A stretch of 64,000 nt of DNA, taken from assembly GCF_030052815.1 (NCBI RefSeq), contig NC_079496.1:40697593-40761592 (forward strand), read 5' to 3'. Positions within the stretch are counted from its first letter, which is position 1. Every line of letters begins with the position of its first letter. A program made the position numbers and the translations under genes. Below the pieces are notes generated by a model. It saw only the letters and a list, made by a program, of their open reading frames with translations. It did not search any database and was not told where the DNA came from. This DNA is from Hevea brasiliensis. Its lineage: Eukaryota > Streptophyta > Magnoliopsida > Malpighiales > Euphorbiaceae. Shown here one piece after another: positions 35,084-45,885 of the stretch.

Positions 35084-36850
35084 CTATATTTGCCATTTAG
35101 ATTGTTGATTATATAATTTAATTGTGTGTTTGATCATGAGATCAAGAGATTCATTGCTGGTTGGATCATGAGATGTGGCGTCACACATGGTGAAGCCACC
35201 ATTGGTGGCGGCAACAATGGTTCCTTGGGTGGTTCAAGGTTTGGCTTTTAATTCTGCAATTGTTGTATGATCTAAGGCCTATTCTTTGACTAATTAAAGT
35301 GTTTAATTAGTTGTTTTAATCACACAATTAAATTATGATTCAAATCAGAATTTTAAAAATTGTTTGAATGTGATTCAAATCTGAATTTTAAAAGTTGTTT
35401 GAATGTGATTCAAATCTGAATTTTTAAAGTTGTTTGAATCATATTTAAATCTGATTTTTTAAAATTGATTCAATAAAATTCAGATCTGATTTTTTAAAAA
35501 AATATTTGAATGTGATTCAAATCTGATTTTTTAAAAAAATGTTTGAATGTGATTCAAATCTGAATTTTTGAAGTTGTTTGAATGTGATTCAAATCTGAAT
35601 TTTTAAATTTGTTTGAATGTGATTCAAATCTGAATTTTTAAATTTATTTGAATCATATTCAAATCTGATTTTTAAGTTGAATATGAGATATTCAATTTAA
35701 TTTAAGTATGTATGTTTTATTTAATTGTTAAATAGTGATATGCATGATGGATGATCATGGACTATAAAAGACCAATGTGATTGGATTTATTTCTTTTATG
35801 TTTCTTTGGGATTGTAAATTAATTAATTTATTTTAATTTATTTTGGGCATGTATTATTAAGTTTGTAATATTTTTTGGGTTGTAATTTCATTTATTTAAG
35901 TTCTTGTAAATTCGCTTGGTATGCCAAGGATTACTATGTAATATTGGATTGCAAGAAGTTCAAGGAGGTCAAGAGCATTGGTGGGACCGGTGGAGGAATA
36001 CAAAATCAAGTGTTCATTATGTAATCCATCAGAAACTCTTGTAAAAAGAATGAATTAAATTCACCAAGGAATGCCTGATTCAATTCTTGGTGGCTCGAAT
36101 TGAATCCCTTAGAAAGTCCATGATCATACCATATTTACTGCTTATCCATGAATGCATGAGATGTATGGGAAAGTATGCAATTATATGATATATGCATGCT
36201 AAATGGATAATGTGCAAAGTGAGACCTTAATAGTAATTAGGATGGCTATAAAATCTTCCAAACAAATGATTAAGTTGGAAATGGTATAATTAAAGTAATT
36301 ATAACATAAGCCCTCCATTGGGGCAATTATTTTAAGAAATTTTAAATAGTTGCATGAGATGCAATTAATTTAAGAGATTTTCTTAAGAATAATTGTTAAG
36401 CATGAGATGTTGTAAATATGTAAATGGTTTGGTGGCCAATATTGGATGTACCTGAGGACATTAAAATTATTTGCATAATTACTGGCTCAATGGGATCAAC
36501 TTAACTAATGCAAGATAAGTCAATAATGGATGTACCTGAGATTTTGAGCATTAGGGGCTAGGTAAAGGATTGAACCTCATATGAGATGTGATGGGCAAGG
36601 AGTTGCTCACTTATAGTTTATTGTAATTCCAATAATGGATGTACCTGAGGATGATCAATAGAATTATAAGAATTCAATCACCCACTAGAAATCCATCCAA
36701 CTAGGATTTTCGTTTTCTACTTTGGAAGTGTAGGATTCGCTAAGTTAGTGGGAGGACCAATTTGATTAAAAGACCATAATCATTTTGGTTAATTACATGA
36801 TACATTTACTAATTAATCTGTTTATTTCTGCAATTAATTTTCTGATAAAA
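35084..36850 (+). other. 5' leader of copia B
   Basis: Non-coding leader of about 1.77 kb. It contains the AT-rich minisatellite 35335-35676 and three copies of GGATGTACCTGAG (within 36437-36457, 36521-36540 and 36630-36650). No gene is seen. Confidence 0.75.
35335..35676 (+). repeat. Leader minisatellite of copia B
   Basis: Imperfect tandem repeats of about 30-34 bp of the form 'gtttgaatgtgattcaaatc' plus 'tgaatttttaaa'. Confidence 0.85.
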
Positions 36851-37575
36851 ATGAGCACAAAACAACCACCACCATCCAATATCCTTGCAAGCATACTTGA
36901 TCACAATAGGTTGACAGGACCAAATCATTCGATTGGCTAAGAAATTTGAAACTTGTCCTGAACCTTGAACATATAGGATATGTTCTAGATTCAAATGTTC
37001 CTGGTCCCTTACCTCCAGAGGCCACACAAGAGGAACATGAAACTTTAGACAAGTGGAAGGAGCATGATATGAGAGCTAAGTGTTACATGCTTGCTTCCAT
37101 GAGTAATGAGTTACAGAAGCAACATGAGAACATGCAGAGTGCTAGTGAGATCCTCCTTCATCTACAAGAGTTGTATGGTGAGCACAGCAGGAATGCTAGG
37201 TATGAGATATCTAGACAGCTATTCCGTATGAGGATGTCTGAGGGACAGAATGTTGGGGATCATGTCCACAAGATGATTCGGCTGATTGAGCAGTTGGAAC
37301 ATCTTGACTTCGACATGGATTTCCAACTACAAACGGATTTGATCCTTCAGTCCCTTCCTGAGTCTTTTGGGAATTTTGTGACAAATTTCCATATGACTAA
37401 ACAGGAATGCACCTTAGCTGAATTACTCAACATGCTAGTTATTGCCCAAAAGAATATGCCAGGCAATAAAGGAAAAGAGGTAGCTTTGGTTGCATCTTCT
37501 TCTGCTGGAAAGTCCAACAAGAAGAAGGGCAATAAGAAAAGAAACCTCAGATTCCTGGTCCTTCTAAGAAAATAG
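36851..37575 (+). pseudogene. Copia B gag (frameshifted)
   Basis: Starts at the family ATG 36851 ('MSTKQPPPSN'). The capsid region is open from 36946 ('LVLNLEHIGYVLDS', 'DKWKEHDMRAKCYML', 'LYGEHSRNARYEIS'). The N-terminal 30 codons are out of frame because of a disrupted CTGTCTG site at about 36925-36935. Near 37537 one A of a run is missing, which throws the Lys-rich C-terminus out of frame and gives TAG at 37573. The zinc knuckle survives only as 'KCFHCQ' in another frame. Confidence 0.85.
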
Positions 37576-37602
37576 CTAAACAGAAAAGGAAGACTAAAGC
37601 TG

Positions 37603-40347
37603 ATGAAGGCAAAGGAAAGTGTTTCCACTGCCAACAGGAAAGTGTTTCCATTGCCAATAAGAAAGTGTTTCCACTGGCCAGAGTATAGCAATCTAAATGA
37701 AAGCAATGCCGTGGTGAAAAACAACTCAAGTTCAAAATATATTTGGCACTTAAGGTTATGTCATGTTGCAGAAGATAGGATTGCAAAATTGGAGAAAATG
37801 GGGATTCTATCCTCATTGGGCTCTGAGCCTACTCCAACTTGTGAATCTTGCCTTCAAGGCAAAATGACTAGATCACCCTTTGTTGGACAAGGGCTAAGAG
37901 CTGAAAATATTTTTGAACTAATACATAGTGATGTATGTGGTCCGTTTAAAGAAATGGCTAGAGGGGGCTTTTATTATTTTATTACCTTTACTGATGATAA
38001 ATCAAGGTTTGGGTATTTGTATTTGATGAAATACAAACATGAATCCTTTGAAAAGTTTAAGGAATTTAAATCTGAAGTAGAAAATCAAACAGGAAAAAGT
38101 ATTAAAGCTCTTCGATCAGATCGTGGAGGTGAATATTTGAGTACTGAATTTGATGAATACTTGAGAGAGCATGGCATTGTTTCTCAGCTGACTCCTCCAG
38201 GAGCGCCACAGCTGAATGGTGTATCTGAAAGGAGAAATCGTACCCTATTGGATATGGTACGTAGTATGATGAGCTATACTGATATGCCAATCTCCCTTTG
38301 GGGATTTGCATTAGAATTAGCTTTGTATATTCTGAATAGGATTCCATCAAAATCAATTTCTTCCACACCTTATGAGATATGGCATGGAAGAAAACCAAGT
38401 CTTAAGCATGTTAAGATTTGGGATTGTCCAGCTTATGTCAAAAAGTTGAACACTGATAAATTGGAAACCAGATCAGAAAAAGGTCGATTTGTTGGATATC
38501 CAAAAGATAGTTTTGGATATTATTTTTATTTGCCTACTTCACAAAAGGTTGTGATAAGTAGAGATGCCACATTTCTTGAACAACAGTTTGTTCAAGAAGG
38601 AGGCAAAGGAAGGCAAATAGAGTTAGAATTGGAGAATTCTGACCAACCAACAGATCAGATGGATATAGATCCATCTAGTCAACCTATACCCATTGATGAA
38701 ACATCTACAGCTGTTCATCGTAGAACAACAACTGTATCTCACCCACCAGTGAGATATGGTTTTCTTCATGAAGAAGAACAAGAGTTGTCTACTCATGAAG
38801 AAGTAGATCATGGAGATGATCCACTTACCTATGAAGAAGTTATATCAGATATAGACTCTTCAAAATGGATTGACGCTATGAAATCCGAGATTGATTCCAT
38901 GTATAAGAATCAAGTTTGGGATCTTGTTGACCCACCTGAAGGTATTGTACCTATAGGGAACAAATGGGTTTTCAAGAAGAAAATTGGTTCTGATGGAAAG
39001 GTAGAGACCTATAAGGCAAGGCTAGTAGCGAAAGGGTTTCGCCAAAGGCAAGGAATAGACTATGAGGAGACTTTCTGCTTTGTTGCCATGCTTAAATCAA
39101 TTAGGATTTTATTAGCAATAGCTGCATACTATGATTATGAGATTTGGCGGATGGATGTCAAAATGCCTTTCTCAATGGATACATTGAAGAAAACATTTTC
39201 ATGGAACAACCTAAGGGATTTGAATCCCAAGATGGTTCCAAGGTATGCAAGCTAAAGCGATCCATTTATGGGTTGAAACAAGCTTCGAGGAGTTGGAACA
39301 TCCGTTTTGATGAAGCCATTAAATCTTTTGGTTTTATCAAAAATGAGGATGAGCCATGTGTATATAAGAAGGTTAGTGACAGTGCTATCACTTTCCTTGT
39401 CTTATATGTGGATGACATACTGTTGATTGGTAATGACACAGGTATGTTGACAACTATAAAGGTATGGTTGTCAAATACATTCTCCATGAAAGACTTAGGA
39501 AAGGCAACCTATATTCTTGGGATTCGCATTTATAGAGATAGAGCGAAAAGAATAATTGGTTTATCCCAAAGTCTATACTTGGAAAAGGTGTTAAAGAGGT
39601 TTAACATGCTTGATTCCAAGAGAGGATTGTTACCAGTGAGACATGGTATCCACCTTTCTAAAGAGATGTCTCCAAAGACACCTGAAGAAAGAGATAAGAT
39701 GGCCAGGATTCCATATGCTTCGGCTATTGGAAGTTTAATATAGGCAATGTTGTGTACTAGGCCGGATATCGCATATGCTGTTAGTTTGACTAGCAGGTAT
39801 CAATCCAATCCAGGTTTGGAACACTGGATAGCTGTCAAGAATATCCTTAAGTACTTGAGAAGAACTAAGGATTTATTCTTAATTTATGGAGGTGGAGACT
39901 TGCAATTGGATGGTTATACTGATTCTGATTTCCAATCAGATATCGATGACAGAAAGTCTACCTCTGGATATGTGTTCATTTGTAATGGAGGTGCAGTCAG
40001 TTGGAAGAGTTCCAAACAGAGCACGCATCGCAGATTCCACTATCGAGGTCGAGTATATTCTCGCATCGATGCCGCAAAGGAAGTCGCTTTGGATAAAGAA
40101 GTTCGTGACAGAACTTACAGTAGTTCCTTCCATTGAGTCAGCTGTTCTATTACACTGTGACAATAATGGAGCAGTCATATAGGCTAAGGAACCAAGGTCT
40201 CACCAGAAATCCAAACACATAGAAAGGCGCTACCACATTATCAGAGAAATAGTTGGGCGAGGCGATGTATCCATGCAGAAAATAGCATCAGCTGAAAATC
40301 CAGCTGATCCATTCACTAAGCCTATGTCACAGACTCAGTTAGACTGA
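37603..40347 (+). pseudogene. Copia B pol: integrase, RT, RNase H (broken)
   Basis: Open from the 23-bp repeats through integrase (HHCC part 'HLRLCHVAED...CESC', then 'DVCGPF', 'SDRGGEY', 'NGVSERRN') and into RT ('NKWVFKKKIGSDGK') as one frame to 39255. It shifts at about 39160 where an 'aaaacagcc' site reads 'aaaatgcc'. It continues with the YVDD motif ('LYVDDILLIGN') to a TAG at 39741 (Tyr codon TAT to TAG), then RNase H 'DGYTDSDFQSD'. Around 40021-40095 many CTG/CAG sites are scrambled to TCG/CGA and the frame is lost again. The normal end ('SQTQLD', TGA 40345-40347) is present. There is no protease between gag and integrase. Confidence 0.88.
37614..37682 (+). repeat. Three 23-bp tandem repeats at gag-pol junction (B)
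   Basis: Units 37614-37636, 37637-37659 and 37660-37682 of the type GGAAAGTGTTTCCATTGCCA plus ACA, starting inside the zinc-knuckle codons 'KCFHC'. One unit fewer than in C and E, which changes the gag-to-pol phase by one base. Confidence 0.92.
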
Positions 40348-40390
40348 CATCTTGAGAAGATAGGTCTAAGATATTGTAATGAATGGCTCT

Positions 40391-40406
40391 AGTGCTAGTG
40401 GGAGAT
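40391..40406 (+). promoter_or_regulatory. Polypurine tract of copia B
   Basis: AGTGCTAGTGGGAGAT immediately before the 3' LTR start TGTTAG. Confidence 0.85.
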
Positions 40407-42509
40407 TGTTAGTAGTATGCCCTAGAGCATATCATTTAGTATGTATCTTGTATATATTTTTAATAATAAAAGGCATTTCCACTTTTCCGTTTACATAATA
40501 TATTTATGTGTAATAGAAAAGGTCCATTGATATTTTGTTAGAAATATTATTCTTAAGTTGTTAAAAATATGAGTGACAATATTTCTAGCACAAAGTATCA
40601 TAAATAGGTTCACAATCGAGGATACTTCATAATAAGGACATGACTTATCCAGAAAGATTGTATTCATGTTTGTTCCCAAGTTATTTATATGAGATATAAA
40701 TAAGATGGAATGGTGAGTCTCATGCCATATAACAAACATGATAGGCACTTATAAATGATAAGTAGGCCGAACCAGTGACACTTATGACAAGCACATGGAG
40801 TTTACTCTTGTCAATGTTTTGTCATAAATCATATCAGTGCATATAATCTTTAGACTGAGATAGCACAGCTTATCTTGTATATAGGTAGTTTGAGTTTGAT
40901 CTCGCTTTCATACTTGTACTATGTATGGGTATATGGGCATGTGTTGGCTCCTGCTAGTTATATATGGAGGTAGGTGTTGATCAAGATGGAATCTGTTCCT
41001 CTAAGTAAATAGAGATAAAATCCTCTGTTCATTTAATTATTCTTGATATTTTAAGTTCTGGCCAGACAGATAGATTTATTCGTAAAAGAGTTTCGATGAG
41101 AAAAATCTTTTAATCAAGAATTGGAATTAAAAGAGAACATAATATTCATAGCAAATGGAGTTTGACATAAACCATGACTCCAGCTTGAGTTGGGATTTTG
41201 TAACGGAGAGATTCTAGTGCATGGTAACATATGATTATAGGTTCATTTAAGGTAAACCTTATTACTAATTGGGTGGCCATGGCATGCTATGCTAGGTGTT
41301 AACCATGGTCTATGAGGTTCATAAAATGATTTAGAGAAATCATTTATGGTAAGAAAGATTTCTGATGATATTAAGTGTTGATATCATGTATCATTGCCAA
41401 TTAGTGATGAGCCTAGTAAGTCACACACATACACAAGTTATCACCTATTTAAATATGATTTAATTAATTAATTAAAGAGTTTAATTGATTAATTAAATAG
41501 ATTTGGTTTGCAATTAAATTGCAAAGTCCCTAGCATGACTTGAAACCAAATCTAGATTATTGGATGTGTAGTATAAATTAAATTTATATTTAAAGTGTTT
41601 AAATATGAATTTAATTGATGAGAAATTAATTAATAGAGATTAATTAATTAATTTATATTTGATATAAATTAATTAGAAGAAGAAAATAATTATTTTGGGT
41701 TAAGAACTCAAAATTAAGACACAGGGGCATTTTGGTCATTTCAAATTGTGACATGTGTCACCATGAGATGGTGACACATGGCATAACACATAAGCTTGCC
41801 AAATATTTTTAATCATGTAAGATGATTAAAATCAAGATTAAATATAGGTTTGACACTTGGCACAATGTGATTGGGTCACTTAAACCTAGAGCTAATCAAA
41901 AGGTGACATGTGGCTAGGGTTTAATGTGTTAACCTAGCTATTTAAGTGTGGTTATGAAAAGAAAACATAACCAGCAGCCTCTCTTCTCAATTGTCACGCC
42001 ACTTTGAGCCTCTCCAGCTATTTCTTTTCATCTCTCATCAATTCAAAGAGATTAGCCATCAATCTCTTGAATTAAGAACACTAGAAATTGTTTCTAGTGT
42101 CCTGTTTACATCTCTAATCTCTTAAATGGCAGAACTTGAATTTCTAATTAATATAAAAGGCTTTAGAAGCTGTTCAAGGGCTGCCATAGGTGTTCTTGGT
42201 GTGGACAAGCTAGAGGGACAACATCTGGTGTCCTGAAGACGAATCTCAAAGGCGCAGACACGCTGTAGCACATCAAGAGGTTAGTGTAATCGTTCTTGAT
42301 TTAATCTAGGGTTCTAAAATTAATCTGATTAATTTTAAAATCTTAAATGGCAAATACAGATCCAAAAACATATTAAAAGAGTTTTAATATGTTGTTTATC
42401 ATTGAAATCAAATAGATAAAAATAAATCTTGCATGGTACATGTGACCCTAGGTGAAAATTTTTGAATTCAATGGTATAATCTTGTATTTTTCACGCTTCC
42501 GTTCCTTCA
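40407..42509 (+). repeat. 3' LTR of copia B
   Basis: 2103 bp. The differences from the 5' LTR are few and mostly at CTG/CAG or CCTGG/CCAGG sites, apart from a cluster at 41742-41758. Antisense 85-codon ORF at 40491-40748. Confidence 0.93.
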
Positions 42510-43309
42510 TTTTAATGGAGAGACTTACAAGAAATTATGTCTTGAAAGTGAAGATTGGAGCTTTGCATGGGTGGCCGGCCATGGAGGACAATGGAGAGAA
42601 AATGAATTCGGCAAAAATCAAGAAATGAGGAAGATGAAGGTGAAAGTGGGAAGAATTTTGGCATTTTATAGTCCCACTTAGTGGTCCACTAATTGTCCAT
42701 TAAGTATAATTAATATTATAATAATCAAATCTTATTAACATTTCAATTAATCCCCCTTAAGTCCTCTAATTACATTACTTGTAAAATTTCTTATTTCCAT
42801 GGCATTTTAAAAAATTTAATACCACTTATTTTTAATGGACATTTAGGTCAAAAGACAGCTCGGGGTGTCAATTGACCACAATGCCCCTATTCGGGTTGCA
42901 TTCCCGATTTTTCAGTAACACCGAGTTTTATCGTTTTCTCGATTACTCATTTTTCTTTGTACTAATTAATTAATTTTTCTTTGATATTTCTAATGGCATT
43001 TATACTTCAATAGACATTTATTTAAGTCCTAATAATATTTTCCAGGGTTCCCTGTGGTCTAGGACTAGTCAACGATCCACGCCGCGACTTCCCGGTGTGG
43101 TCACCCATTGCTAGGGTTCTTGGCTCGCTTAACTTGGTTACATTTCTTTGCTATTATCTTTCCTTTGTTTTTCTTGTATTTTCTTTTATTGTATTTCATT
43201 ATTTTATGTCTCCTCACTCATATCGAAGTGTAGTTCTAGGTATCCTAGCTTTACGGACAACACTGGTCACTGGAACAGTAGAACGCACTACCGAACTTAG
43301 GGTGTTACA
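42510..43309 (-). repeat. 5' LTR of gypsy F, right part
   Basis: Continues F from the TTTTA duplicate to GGTGTTACA at 43309, matching 25976-26769 of the 3' LTR. A TATAAAA box lies on the minus strand at 42664-42670, about 640 bp from the transcription-side end of the LTR. Confidence 0.88.
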
Positions 43310-43314
43310 GCAAG

Positions 43315-43769
43315 TCTCCATCTCCATAGATCAAGAATAAATCCTTAGTTCTTCTCAAGTACTTAAAGATATTCTTGATAGCTATTTAGTGTTCCAAACC
43401 TGGATTAGATTGATACCTGCTAGTCAAACTAATAGCATAGGCGATATCCGGCCTATTACACAACATTGCATACATTAAACTTCAAATAGCCAAAGCATAT
43501 GGAATCCTGGCCATCTTATCTCTTTCTTCAGGTGACTTTAGAGACATCTCTTTAGAAAGATGGATACCATATCTCACTGGTAACAATCCTCTCTTGGAAT
43601 TAAGCATGTTAAACCTCTTTAACACCTTTTCCAAGCATAGACTTTGGGATAAATCAATTATTCTTTTTGCTCTATCTCTATAGATGCAAATCCCAAGAAT
43701 ATAGGTTGCCTCCCCTAAGTCTTTCATGGAGAATATATTTGACAACCATACTTTTACAGCTGTCAACAT
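43315..43769 (-). pseudogene. Copia D pol fragment: RT C-terminal part
   Basis: The piece of D between insertions F and C. It encodes the region after YVDD ('VWLSNIFSMKDLGEATYILGI', 'LEKVLKRFNML', 'KMARIPYA') in a clean 95-codon frame down to 43482. There a Gly codon has become TGA, followed by the connection toward RNase H. The flanking sequence on either side is found at 18525 and 53329. Confidence 0.88.
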
Positions 43770-45870
43770 TGTTAGTAGTATGCCCTAGAGCATATCATTT
43801 AGTATGTATCTTGTATATATTTTATTAATAAAAGGCATTTCCACTTTTCCGTTTACATAATATATTTATGTGTAATAGAAAAGGTCCATTGATATTTTGT
43901 TAGAAATATTATTCTTAAGTTGTTAAGAATATGAGTGACAATATTTCTAGCACAAAGTATCATAAATAGGTTCACAATCGAGGATACTTCATAATAAGGA
44001 CATGACTTATCCAGAAAGATTGTATTCATGTTTGTTCCCAAGTTATTTATATGAGATATAAATAAGATGGAATGGTGAGTCTCATGCCATATAACAAACA
44101 TGATAGGCACTTATAAATGATAAGTAGGCCGAACCAGTGACACTTATGACAAGCACATGGAGTTTACTCTTGTCAATGTTTTGTCATAAATCATATCGAT
44201 GCATATAATCTTTAGACACGAGATAGCAGCTTATCTTGTATATAGGTAGTTTGAGTTTGATACTGCTTTCATACTTGTACTATGTATGGGTATATGGGCA
44301 TGTGTTGGCTCCTGCTAGTTATATATGGAGGTAGGTGTTGATCAAGAAGGAATCTGTTCCTCTAAGTAAATAGAGATAAAATCCTATGTTCATTTAATTG
44401 TTCTTGATGTTTCAAGTTCCTGGCCAGGACAGATAGATTTATTCATAAAAGAGTTTCGATGAGAAAATCTTTTAATCAAGAACTGGAATAAAAAGAGAAC
44501 ATAATATTCATAGCAAATGGAGTTTGACATAAACAATGACTCAAGATTGAGTTGGGATTTTGTAACAGAGAGATTCTAGTGCATGGTAACATATGATTAT
44601 AGGTTCATTTAAGGTAATTCTTATTACTAATTGGGTGGCCATGGCATGCTATGCTAGGTGTTAACCATGGTTTATGAGGTTCATAAAATGATTTAGAGAA
44701 ATCATTTATGGTAAGAAAGAGTTCTGATGATTTTAAGATTTGATATCATGTCTCATTGCCAATTAGTGATGAGCCTAGTAAGTCACACACATACACAAGT
44801 TATCACCTATTTAAATATGATTTAATTAATTAATTAAAGAGTTTAATTGATTAATTAAATAGTTTTGGTTTGCAATTAAATTGCAAAGTCTCTAGCATGA
44901 CTTGAAACCAAATCTAGATTATTGGATGTGTAGTATAAATTAAATTTATATTTAAAGTGTTTAAATATGAATTTAATTGATGAGAAATTAATTAATAGAG
45001 ATTAATTAATTAATTTATATTTGATATAAATTAATTAGAAGAAGAAAATAATTATTTTGGGTTAAGAACTCAAAATTAAGACACAGGGGCATTTTGGTCA
45101 TTTTGCAGTGTGACACGTGGCACCATGAGATGGTGACACATGGCATAACACATAAGCTTGCCAAATATTTTTAATCATGTAAGATGATTAAAATCAAGAT
45201 TAAATATAGGTTTGACACTTGGCACAATGTGATTGGGTCACTTAAACCTAGAGCTAATCAAAAGGTGACATGTGGCTAGGGTTTAATGTGTTAACCTAGC
45301 TATTTAAGTGTGGTTATGAAAAGAAAACATAACCAGCAGCCTCTCCTCTCAATTGTCACGCCACTTTGAGCCTCTCCAGCTATTTCTCTTCATCTCTCAT
45401 CAATTCAAAGAGATTAGCCATCAATCTCTTGAATTAAGAACACTAGAAATTGTTTCTAGTGTCCTGTTTGCATCTTTAATCTCTTAAAAGGCAGAACTTG
45501 AATTTCTAATTAATAGAAAAGGCTTTAGAAGCTGTTCAAGGGCTGCCATAGGTGTTCTTGGTGTGGACAAGCTAGAGGGACAACATTTGGTGTCCTGAAG
45601 ACGAATCTCAAAGGCGCAGACACGCCGCAAAGACATCAAGAGGTTAGTGTAATCGTTCTTGATTTAATCTAGGGTTCTAAAATTAATCTGATTAATTTTA
45701 AAATCTTAAATGGCAAATACAGATCCAAAAACATATTAAAAGAGTTTTAATATGTTGTTTATCATTGAAATCAAATAGATAAAAATAAATCTTGCATGGT
45801 GCATGTGACCCTAGGTGAAAATTTTTGAATTCAATGGTATAATCTTGTGTTTTTCACGCCTGTTCCTTCA
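43770..45870 (+). repeat. 5' LTR of copia C
   Basis: TGTTAG...CCTTCA. CACGTG at 45114-45119 lies about 185 bp upstream of the TATTTAAG at 45301-45308. Antisense 85-codon ORF at 43853-44110. Confidence 0.93.
45114..45142 (+). promoter_or_regulatory. G-box inside an imperfect hairpin in the copia LTR
   Basis: CACGTGGCACCAT and ATGGTGACACATG, separated by GAG, form an imperfect inverted repeat. CACGTGGC matches the plant G-box/ABRE core. The same block occurs in the C 3' LTR (about 52563) and E LTR (about 58150). It is altered in B: CTCGTG in the 5' LTR, and a perfect 13-bp hairpin without CACGTG in the 3' LTR. Confidence 0.5.
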
Positions 45871-45871
45871 A

Positions 45872-45885
45872 TTGGTATCGAGCCA
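45872..45885 (+). promoter_or_regulatory. Primer-binding site of copia C
   Basis: Reads TGGTATCGAGCCAC, where the family has TGGTATCAGAGCCA. One base is missing at a CAG site, which may be a consensus error and not a real loss. Confidence 0.75.

Larger units (their letters stand above)
32962..42509 (+). mobile_element. Copia LTR retrotransposon B (complete, protease-deleted subfamily)
   Basis: 9548 bp in plus orientation inside the F 5' LTR, with exact target duplication TTTTA (32957-32961, 42510-42514). The empty site is readable at 25961-26000 in the other F LTR. LTRs of 2106 and 2103 bp are nearly identical, so this is a recent insertion. Order: 5' LTR, PBS, leader, gag, integrase, RT, RNase H, polypurine tract, 3' LTR. 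The protease and part of the zinc knuckle are replaced by three 23-bp repeats. Several coding breaks coincide with CTG/CAG sites. Confidence 0.95.
18526..43309 (-). mobile_element. Gypsy LTR retrotransposon F (mosaic, non-autonomous)
   Basis: A Ty3/gypsy element in minus orientation inside D. The ends are TGTCACACC (18526) and GTGTTACA (43309), with target duplication GCAAA/GCAAG (18521-18525, 43310-43314; one mismatch). The 3' LTR is 18526-26769, interrupted by solo LTR G. The interior is 26770-29730, only about 3 kb. The 5' LTR is 29731-43309, interrupted by copia B. With insertions removed both LTRs are about 4.0 kb. The interior holds a gag remnant, a decayed integrase piece and a second integrase copy ending in a chromodomain-like tail, but no protease, RT or RNase H that I can read. 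The tail suggests a chromovirus (Tekay/Del-like), an inference. Confidence 0.88.

Noticed and set aside
35335..35676. Regular repeats that might suggest a CRISPR array
   Set aside because: Repeats are contiguous and imperfect, with no unique spacers, and sit in a plant retrotransposon leader. They are a minisatellite.
37603..39255. B pol taken as an independent gene from the ATG at 37603
   Set aside because: This ATG lies in the Gag basic tail just before the 23-bp repeats and is read in another phase. Family members use the gag ATG of one polyprotein, so it is a chance Met.
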